Source: Nocardioidaceae bacterium
Lineage (GTDB): Bacteria > Actinomycetota > Actinomycetes > Propionibacteriales > Nocardioidaceae
Direction of reading: 5' to 3'
DNA length: 35,935 nucleotides
Assembly: GCA_013696745.1 (NCBI GenBank)
Contig: JACCXZ010000032.1
Location: 1-35,935, forward strand
The notes below the pieces were generated by a model. That model searched no databases. It had not been told where the DNA came from and was given only the letters and a program-made list of their open reading frames with translations. The number at the start of each line of letters is the position of its first letter. Within the stretch, counting starts at the first letter, position 1. The translations under genes were made by a program, and so were the position numbers. Shown here in pieces: positions 30,935 to 35,935 of this stretch.

Positions 30935-31696
30935 TCAGCTGCGCGCCTCGAGCAGGTTCGCGGCCAGCTGGCGATAGGCCCCGGCACCACGGTGGCTGCG
31001 TGCCGTGCTCAGGATGGAGCGTCCGACCGCCGGCGCCTCAGCGAACTTGATCGTCTTGGGGATCGGCGGCTCGAGCACCGGCAGCTCGTACGTCTCGCTG
31101 ATGGCCTCCAGCACGGTGCGCGCATGCTTCGTACGTCCGTCGAACAGCGTCGGCAGGACGCCCATCACCGACAGGCCACGGTTGGTGAAGCGGCGGACGT
31201 CGTGCACCGTGTCCAGCAGCTGGCCGACCCCGCGGTGCGACAAGGTCTCGCACTGCAAGGGGATCATCACCTCGTCGGCGGCCGAGAGCGCGTTGACCGT
31301 GAGGACCCCGAGGGACGGCGGGCAGTCCAGCAGGATCCAGTCGTACTCCTCGCTGACGTCCTCCAGCGCCGTCCGCAGGACGTGTTCTCGTCCGGTACGG
31401 GTCAGCAGGGCTGCCTCCGCCCCGGCGAGCTCGATGGTGGCCGGCAACAGGTCCGGACCGTCATCGGTGCTCATGATGACGTCGGCTGCGGACTTCTGCC
31501 CGAGCAGTACCTGGTGGACGCTGACGTCGAGATCCTCCGGGTCGATGCCCAGGGAGAAGGTCAGGCACGCCTGAGGATCGAGGTCGACCAGCAGTACCCG
31601 CCGCCCGAGCTCGACCAGGGCGGCTCCGAGGGAGGCGACGCTCGTCGTCTTCGCGACGCCACCCTTCTGATTGGTGACGGCGACGGTGAGACTCAC
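30935..31696 (-). CDS. orphan ParA/Soj-family ATPase
   Basis: 253 residues from GTG at 31696 (MSLTVAVTNQKGGVAKTT). An ATG three codons earlier (31705) is the alternative. The deviant Walker A KGGVAKTT has the signature Lys, LLVDLDPQACLTFSLG is switch I, and YDWILLDCPPSLGVLTVNALSAADEVMIPLQCE holds Walker B and the LDCPPSL loop. PTLFDGRTKHARTVLE and IPKTIKFAEAP are typical of Soj/ParA. No parB or parS-like cluster is nearby, so a role in chromosome segregation is not implied. Orphan ParAs can position other complexes. The place agrees with Rv3213c (ParA-related) in M. tuberculosis. The gene is downstream of the second 75-bp repeat copy. Confidence 0.92.
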   Translation of the reverse strand: MSLTVAVTNQKGGVAKTTSVASLGAALVELGRRVLLVDLDPQACLTFSLGIDPEDLDVSVHQVLLGQKSAADVIMSTDDGPDLLPATIELAGAEAALLTRTGREHVLRTALEDVSEEYDWILLDCPPSLGVLTVNALSAADEVMIPLQCETLSHRGVGQLLDTVHDVRRFTNRGLSVMGVLPTLFDGRTKHARTVLEAISETYELPVLEPPIPKTIKFAEAPAVGRSILSTARSHRGAGAYRQLAANLLEARS

Positions 31697-31703
31697 CCGG
31701 GTC

Positions 31704-31709
31704 ATTCTG
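31704..31709 (-). promoter_or_regulatory. candidate leaderless -10 for the parA-like gene
   Basis: CAGAAT on the minus strand, then 7 nt (GACCCGG), then GTG at 31696. The in-frame ATG at 31705 lies partly inside the hexamer. Confidence 0.35.
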
Positions 31710-31800
31710 CCGCAGGTCGGATCAGCCCCAGACCACTGGCTCAACGCCGCGGCACAACCGTCGCTTCGGGCGCACTCCCCATGGCTTCCAGCACCACCTC

Positions 31801-31875
31801 CCATGGCAAGTTGTCACTCCCCATGGGTTGCGTCCCGTGGGCAGTGCGGTTTACCAGGGGACCCTGGGAAACCGC
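31801..31875 (+). repeat. 75-bp tandem-hairpin intergenic repeat, copy 2
   Basis: This is a gap-free match to 9461-9535 with seven substitutions. The second stem is better here (GCGGTTTACCAGG/CCTGGGAAACCGC, one mismatch). The first stem is weakened by one C-C mismatch and one G-T pair. An extra half unit CACTCCCCATGG at 31773-31784 repeats the sequence at 31815-31826. It lies 24 bp after the amidohydrolase stop (minus strand) and about 100 bp before the parA-like start. It is thus in the opposite orientation to its flanking genes, unlike copy 1. Confidence 0.85.
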
Positions 31876-31899
31876 ACCCGAAGCGGCCCGACCGCGGTG

Positions 31900-33006
31900 T
31901 CAGGACAGGTCGACGATGGCGGCCACGGGGCCGCCGCCCTCGGGACCCTGGTGGGCAGCCGACACGGACACGAACACGGCGGGGTCGCCGGTGACAGCGG
32001 CCGTGACCCCGCCGACGCACGCCTTGATCTGGCGGTGCCAGTGCACGTCGGAGTCGTCGAGCATCGCGTTGCGGCGGCCGCGTACCGTGCCGTCCTGGCT
32101 CGCCTCGCACTTGAGGAAGACGTTGACCAGACGACCGTCGAGATCGCTGGTACGGGGGCGCTCTGGCAGGTCCAGGCCGGCGTCCTTGATCGCGGCCCAG
32201 ATGCCGTCGGCGTCGAGGGCGTCCTGCATGACCGAGTGACCGATGCGGTATCTGCCGCCGACCCCGCGGGCGTTGCCGACCACGACGACCTGCGCCCGGT
32301 CGAGCTCCACGCCCGAGGAGCAGGACGCCACCGCGGAGTACAGCGACCGGTCGTGCATGACGTCGGCGTCGGTGGGCAGCTCGATCTCACCCAGCGCGAC
32401 GGCGATGCCGAGCGCGGTGACGCCGTTGGACAGGTCCATGGACTCGTGCGTCTGCTCGGTCCACACCGTCTCGCCACGGCTCTTGGCGTCGCGGATGGTC
32501 TGGATCGTCAGCAGCGGCGTCTTGGTCTGGACGTAGTGCACGTCGGCCACGTCGGTGATCCCGGCCCGCTGCATCGCGACCTTCACTGCGTCGGCGACCT
32601 TGCTGATCATCGGGGTGCGGCCGATTTCCTCCGGCAGCAGCCGCTCGCTCATCGCGTAGCCGACCGCGAGCCGCGGTTCGTCGCTCAGCACGGCTCGGTC
32701 GTCGGGCACCGTGGCGAACACCGTGGCGTGCGGGCTGATGACGCCGTCGGTGCCACCGGACCACACGATCGGGATCTCCTGGACGTCCTGCGCCGAGCGG
32801 GTTCCCTTGGCCGCGATCACCTCACGGAAGGCCCGGTCGGCGATGATCCGGGTGTAGTCGTTGACGCCGCCGTTGCCCTCGGTCTTGCCGATGACGGCGA
32901 TCACCCGGTCGGCCTCCAGGACCCCGTTGTCGATGAGCTTCTCGAGTTCGCTCGCGTCGGCGACGGAGTGGATCGGGATCTTGCGTACTTCGATGGCAGC
33001 GGGCAC
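31900..33006 (-). CDS. ring-opening amidohydrolase (cyanuric acid hydrolase/barbiturase family)
   Basis: 368 residues from GTG at 33006 ([26 protein letters not shown]), with AAGGAAGG nine nt upstream. The track start at 33069, overlapping the kinase stop, adds 21 non-homologous residues. This family has three homologous repeats, each with a Ser-Lys pair, and all are visible: [17 protein letters not shown] with [23 protein letters not shown] with SCSSGVELD, and [10 protein letters not shown] with [15 protein letters not shown]. Members hydrolyse cyanuric acid to carboxybiuret or barbiturate to ureidomalonate, and I cannot tell which from sequence. Length fits (about 363-370). It is co-transcribed with the carbamate kinase gene (59 bp apart). 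No biuret or ureidomalonate hydrolase is in the window. Confidence 0.92.
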   Translation of the reverse strand: MPAAIEVRKIPIHSVADASELEKLIDNGVLEADRVIAVIGKTEGNGGVNDYTRIIADRAFREVIAAKGTRSAQDVQEIPIVWSGGTDGVISPHATVFATVPDDRAVLSDEPRLAVGYAMSERLLPEEIGRTPMISKVADAVKVAMQRAGITDVADVHYVQTKTPLLTIQTIRDAKSRGETVWTEQTHESMDLSNGVTALGIAVALGEIELPTDADVMHDRSLYSAVASCSSGVELDRAQVVVVGNARGVGGRYRIGHSVMQDALDADGIWAAIKDAGLDLPERPRTSDLDGRLVNVFLKCEASQDGTVRGRRNAMLDDSDVHWHRQIKACVGGVTAAVTGDPAVFVSVSAAHQGPEGGGPVAAIVDLS

Positions 33007-33065
33007 GGGAGGTTGCCTTCCTTCGTGGGGTACGGGTGCGGTGACGGTCCGGGATGCGAGGTCTC

Positions 33066-34001
33066 TCATCCGGCCACGACGCGGGTGCCGACGCGACCGG
33101 CGACGGCATCGGTGATCTGGGGCAGCGAGGTGATGATGCCGGTGCGGTGGGTGTGCTCGGTGAACCGGGTGACCGCCTCGACCTTGGGCCCCATGGAACC
33201 GGCGGCGAAGTGGCCGGCCGCGGCGAGCTCGCGCATCCGCGCGGCGCTCAGCTCACCGAGCGGGCGTGCTTCGTCGGTTCCCCAGCCGACGACCGCGGCC
33301 TCGACGTCGGTCGCGATGACAAGGGCGTCGGCTCCCAGCCGCTCGGCCAGCAGGGCGGCCGTGAGGTCCTTGTCGATCACGGCCTCGATGCCGGCGTACC
33401 CCTCGCCGTCGTGGTGGACGGTCGGAATGCCCCCGCCTCCGCAGCAGACCACCACGTAGCCGGCGGTGATCAGCGCCTCGGCGGCCGGGAAGTCCAGGCA
33501 CTCCAGCGGCTCCGGCGACGCGACCACCCGGCGCCAGCCGCGGGCTCCGGCGCTCACCCAGTGCTGGCCGTGATCGATCATCAGGGCTGCCTCACCGGCG
33601 CTGACGTAGCGACCGATCGGCTTGCTGGGGTTGGTGAACCCTGGGTCGGCGGCGTCCACGAGCGTGCGGGACACCAGCGCCGCGGACCGGATGTCGAGCC
33701 CGCGGTCGGCCAGCGCCTCGTCGAGCGTGTCGAGCACGAGCATGCCGATCGTCGCCTGGGTCTGCGCACCGCACCAGTCGAGGGGTACGGGCGGGACGAA
33801 CTCCGCGGCGAGCTCGTTCTTCAGCAACAGGTTGCCGACCTGCGGACCGTTTCCGTGGGTCAGGACGACCTGGTGGCCGTCCTGGATCAGGTCGGCGACG
33901 CTGTCCATCGCCGACGCGATGGCTGCTCGCTGGTCCTCGGGACCAGCAGTCCCGTCGGCCGCCGTCATCGCATTGCCGCCCAGGGCCACCACCAGTCGCA
34001 T
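33066..34001 (-). CDS. arcC: carbamate kinase
   Basis: 311 residues from [17 protein letters not shown]. The track starts 229 codons early. The amino-acid-kinase fold is clear: VVALGGNA (ATP/phosphate loop), [82 protein letters not shown] and [19 protein letters not shown]. It interconverts carbamoyl phosphate plus ADP with carbamate plus ATP, usually yielding ATP in catabolism. No arginine deiminase or ornithine carbamoyltransferase is adjacent. Instead it is paired with the ring-opening amidohydrolase, suggesting cyclic-ureide or pyrimidine catabolism. The symbol reflects family only. A TAGATT -10 lies 7 nt before the ATG. Confidence 0.93.
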   Translation of the reverse strand: MRLVVALGGNAMTAADGTAGPEDQRAAIASAMDSVADLIQDGHQVVLTHGNGPQVGNLLLKNELAAEFVPPVPLDWCGAQTQATIGMLVLDTLDEALADRGLDIRSAALVSRTLVDAADPGFTNPSKPIGRYVSAGEAALMIDHGQHWVSAGARGWRRVVASPEPLECLDFPAAEALITAGYVVVCCGGGGIPTVHHDGEGYAGIEAVIDKDLTAALLAERLGADALVIATDVEAAVVGWGTDEARPLGELSAARMRELAAAGHFAAGSMGPKVEAVTRFTEHTHRTGIITSLPQITDAVAGRVGTRVVAG

Positions 34002-34008
34002 GGGGGTG

Positions 34009-34014
34009 AATCTA
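34009..34014 (-). promoter_or_regulatory. candidate leaderless -10 for the carbamate kinase gene
   Basis: TAGATT on the minus strand, then 7 nt (CACCCCC), then the ATG at 34001. It would drive the kinase-amidohydrolase pair. The remaining 140 bp to the divergent epimerase gene show no element I can support. Confidence 0.45.
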
Positions 34015-34156
34015 GGCGGCGCAGCGGCGCTCCGCACATGGGCAGATCCGCCCAACCCTGCCATGGGTCTCCGGCAACCTGTGCCACCCGAAATCCACGT
34101 TCGCCCGTCGCGAACCGCACTGGCGCGGGTCCCAGTCCGGCCGCTTGACTGCCCGC

Positions 34157-35149
34157 ATGGACATCCTGGTGCTCGGTGGAACGGCATGGCTCGGACGCGC
34201 AGTAACCCAGGAGGCCGTGGGCCGCAATCACGCGGTGACGTGCCTGGCCCGTGGTGAGAGCGGCGGCGCGGCCGACGGTTGTGAGCTGGTCGTGGCCGAC
34301 CGCGCGGACCCGCACGCGTACGACCAGGTACGCGACCGTGACTGGGACACCGTCCTGGACGTCGCGTGGCAACCGGCCTTCGTACGCGGCGCGCTGGACG
34401 CCCTCGGCCGACGCGCCCGGCACTGGACGTACGTGTCGTCAGGCAGCGTCTACACATCACACGCGCAGCCCGGTGCCGACGAGAGTGCGGCACTGCTGGA
34501 GCCCACCGAGCTGGAGCGTGTCGACCGGGAGATCTACGGCGAGGCGAAGGTCGCCTGCGAGCAGGCGTGCATGCGGGCCGTCGGTGATCGGCTGCTGGTA
34601 GCCCGCTCGGGTTTGATCGGCGGTCCCGGCGACCACACCGACCGCACCGGCGCCTGGGTGGCGCGGGCCGCCCGCGACCCGCACGCACCGATGCTCGTCC
34701 CCGACACGCCCGACGCCCCGACCCAGGTGGTGGACGTACGTGACCTCGCCGCGTGGTTGGTCGACAGCGCCGAGCGGGGTCGGGTCGGGACCATCGACGC
34801 CGTGGGGCCGGTCGTGCCCCTTTCGGAGTGGATCGGGCTGGCCCGCCAGATCGGGGAGCATGAGGGCCCGGTCGTCGTGGTGCCGTCGGCGTGGCTGGTC
34901 GAGCAGGGCGTCGAGCAGTTCATGGGCCCAGGCTCGCTGACCCAGTGGCTGGTGGAACCCGGATGGGAGGGGTTCCTCGCGCGCAGCGGGGCGGCTGCGC
35001 GCGCAGCCGGCCTGACCTGCCGCCCGCTGGGTCAGCTGCTGCGAGACGTGCTCGCCTGGGAACGGGAGCAGGGTCTCGACCGCGAACGCCGGGCCGGACT
35101 GGACGCCGCTCGCGAAGCCGAGTTGCTCGAGGCGTGGACCGCGGCCTGA
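34157..35149 (+). CDS. NAD-dependent epimerase/dehydratase-like (atypical SDR) protein
   Basis: 330 residues from [25 protein letters not shown]. The track uses a TTG four codons earlier. GGTAWLGR is the Rossmann nucleotide loop in the GGTxxxG form common in atypical SDRs. [19 protein letters not shown] and [14 protein letters not shown] follow the second half-site. The catalytic YxxxK of extended SDRs is represented by [12 protein letters not shown] (Tyr-Gly-Glu-Ala-Lys, about residues 132-136). [15 protein letters not shown] is typical of reductases of the isoflavone/epimerase group. The C-terminal region (about 220-330) is the substrate-binding part, with [14 protein letters not shown] and a Glu/Arg-rich end. 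Substrate unknown. No operon partner follows. Confidence 0.87.
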   Translation: MDILVLGGTAWLGRAVTQEAVGRNHAVTCLARGESGGAADGCELVVADRADPHAYDQVRDRDWDTVLDVAWQPAFVRGALDALGRRARHWTYVSSGSVYTSHAQPGADESAALLEPTELERVDREIYGEAKVACEQACMRAVGDRLLVARSGLIGGPGDHTDRTGAWVARAARDPHAPMLVPDTPDAPTQVVDVRDLAAWLVDSAERGRVGTIDAVGPVVPLSEWIGLARQIGEHEGPVVVVPSAWLVEQGVEQFMGPGSLTQWLVEPGWEGFLARSGAAARAAGLTCRPLGQLLRDVLAWEREQGLDRERRAGLDAAREAELLEAWTAA

Positions 35150-35162
35150 GGGGCGGACCGGC

Positions 35163-35417
35163 CTACCGGGGCACCACCGTGATCGAACATCGGACGCCGG
35201 GCACGCGGCTCAGCCTCGCATCGGCCGTCATCAGCGGGCAGTTCAGCAGCTCCGCCACGGCGACGTAGGAGGCGTCGTAGGCGGATAGGTTCTCCCGCAG
35301 GTCCCAGACCCGCTCCAGGAGCGTGAAGACCGGATACCTCGTCATGCCGAGACGCCGCAGTGCGTTCACCGCGTTCCACCCCGACTCTGCCGCCAGTTGG
35401 CCGGCCGCAACCCGTTT
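35163..35417 (-). pseudogene. VapC-type PIN-domain toxin remnant (N-terminus lost)
   Basis: The last 84 codons of a 213-codon frame read RVAAGQLAAESGWNAVNALRRLGMTRYP, then RVWDLRENLSAYDASYVAVAELLNCPLMTADARLSR, which is the C-terminal two thirds of a VapC RNase. The first strand with its catalytic Asp (VVDAS-like) and roughly 45-50 residues are absent. In their place the frame runs upstream into shifted GrpB-family sequence. The remaining acidic residues (Asp of YDASY and TADAR) are present, but one ligand is gone and no start codon or ribosome-binding site fits. No vapB antitoxin gene is seen. The call is a truncated, probably non-functional, relic. Confidence 0.75.
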
Positions 35418-35431
35418 GATCGGAGTCGATG

Positions 35432-35817
35432 GATGCTCGCTCGTCGGTCGGTCAGACCAGCGGCAGCCAGGATCTGCTGTATCAGATCGTTCTTTCCGCT
35501 GCCGTACTCCTCCAGGTCCACGACCCCAGCGCCGACTGCCCTTCTTGACCGCGGCGTACTGGTGACGGAGGTTCGGATCCGCACACAGAGTGTCCCTGAC
35601 AGCTAGATGGTTGCGGAGCGACAGGGAGCCATCGACCACGACGTACGTGTTCGTGCCGGTCAGCCGCTCCGGCTCCCGAAACGCCCATCGCAGGGGATTC
35701 CCAGCTCCCCGCGCGGTCTGAACCCGAGACCTACGAGAACGCCCGATGCCGCGGCAACGCCTCGAATCGTGCTGGCCACGTGGAGTCGTAATCCGCGACC
35801 TCAACCTCGGCGTGCAT
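35432..35817 (-). pseudogene. GrpB/UPF0157-family remnant broken by a deletion and frameshifts
   Basis: Three pieces of one protein lie in order in different frames. MHAEVEVADYDSTWPARFEAL (from ATG at 35817, stopping at 35731) is the GrpB N-terminus. AFREPERL followed by TNTYVVVDGSLSLRNHLAV and DPNLRHQYAAVKK is the middle, in the frame of the 213-codon ORF. VDLEEYGSGKNDLIQQILAAAGLTDRRASI is the C-terminus, in another frame. About 40-45 codons between the first two pieces are missing. GrpB-like proteins resemble nucleotidyltransferases and are often fused to CoaE in actinobacteria. This copy cannot make an intact product. Confidence 0.75.
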
Positions 35818-35935
35818 GCGCGACCGTTGTCGTTCCGGAGCCTGTCCGGCGGTCTCCGGCGTGAGCGGCGACGACGCCTATGAGACAGTCGTCACGTTCG
35901 GCGTTGCCGACGCGCACCAAGAACTTCTCGATGGC
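35801..35935 (-). CDS. partial ORF at right edge, unknown (possibly not coding)
   Basis: The minus frame is open from the right edge to a TGA at 35801 (44 codons, AIEKFLVRVGNAERDDCLIGVVAAH...). It has reasonable high-GC third positions but overlaps the GrpB remnant start by 17 bp. No family is recognised. It could be the 3' end of a gene outside the window or more decayed sequence. The plus strand here also has a short open stretch, so the call is weak. Confidence 0.25.
   Translation of the reverse strand, partial: AIEKFLVRVGNAERDDCLIGVVAAHAGDRRTGSGTTTVAHARRG

Noticed and set aside
31828-33459. 543-codon plus-strand ORF crossing repeat copy 2
   Set aside because: Antisense to the amidohydrolase and carbamate kinase genes, with shadow-like composition.
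34037-34077. Possible third copy of the 75-bp repeat (CATGGGCAG...CTGCCATGG)
   Set aside because: It shares only CATGG-type words and a short inverted repeat, and no alignable block with the two true copies.
35607-35864. 85-codon plus-strand ORF at right end
   Set aside because: Antisense to the GrpB remnant, whose fragments are recognisable. The ORF itself is Arg/Pro-rich without a motif.
1-35935. CRISPR arrays, rRNA/tRNA genes, insertion sequences, prophage or integrase genes
   Set aside because: No regularly spaced repeats, RNA gene cores, transposase or integrase motifs were found on either strand.

Overview
The window is a chromosomal segment of a high-GC Gram-positive bacterium of the phylum Actinomycetota. 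The evidence is strong G/C bias at third codon positions, a WhiB-family regulator, an AdnA/AdnB-type helicase-nuclease pair, a mycoredoxin, MoeZ, a PPA1309-family protein, and frequent GTG starts with a -10 hexamer only 6-7 nt upstream (leaderless style). From memory, most of the gene order follows the Mycobacterium tuberculosis block from about Rv3193c to Rv3213c, so most of the window is conserved actinobacterial core. I cannot assign a family or genus from the sequence alone.

Layout. (1) 1-5384, minus strand: a moaE-led run of moaE, a small membrane protein, a YlbL-type PDZ/Lon-like protease, a PPA1309-family protein and a large UPF0182 membrane protein. The last is cut by the left edge and is absent from the ORF track. 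(2) 5439-9440: a zincin-like DUF2342 protein and a Nudix hydrolase (plus), a SprT/M48-like metallopeptidase (minus) and an ABC1/UbiB kinase-like protein (plus). (3) 9441-10958: a 75-bp structured repeat, a sulfotransferase and a strong hairpin terminator. (4) 11008-14179, minus: uvrD2, then whiB7 with a leader of about 490 nt. The leader holds a promoter, an 83-codon upstream ORF, a perfect 13-bp terminator stem and a competing antiterminator segment. whiB7 is followed by a 56-residue basic helical ORF. (5) 14280-22985: mycoredoxin, NudC, purine nucleoside phosphorylase, then the overlapping adnA-adnB pair (minus). (6) 23188-25505: a CPBP membrane protein, an alkyltransferase-like DNA repair protein and MoeZ. 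(7) 25635-28626: a broken secreted GHL10-like gene, a TetR regulator divergent from it across two dyads, a DUF3107 protein and a ferritin-like protein. (8) 28725-31696: a DEAD-box helicase whose best start is CTG, an L,D-transpeptidase and an orphan ParA. (9) 31797-35149: a second copy of the 75-bp repeat, a carbamate kinase plus ring-opening amidohydrolase pair and an NAD-dependent epimerase-like protein. (10) 35163-35935: a decayed scar with remnants of a VapC/PIN toxin and a GrpB-family gene, and a partial ORF at the right edge.

How the genes work together. Genome maintenance is heavily represented: UvrD2, AdnAB, the alkyltransferase-like protein and NudC. WhiB7, under ribosome-dependent attenuation, would couple impaired translation to intrinsic antibiotic resistance. 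MoaE and MoeZ serve molybdopterin and sulfur-carrier chemistry. The carbamate kinase/amidohydrolase pair is a compact nitrogen-scavenging cassette set into the core order. The most noteworthy items are the readable whiB7 attenuator, the two-copy tandem-hairpin repeat, the amidohydrolase cassette, the frameshifted and apparently shortened GHL10-like gene, the non-AUG helicase start, and the recurrent leaderless promoter pattern. No rRNA, tRNA, CRISPR array, insertion sequence or prophage was seen.
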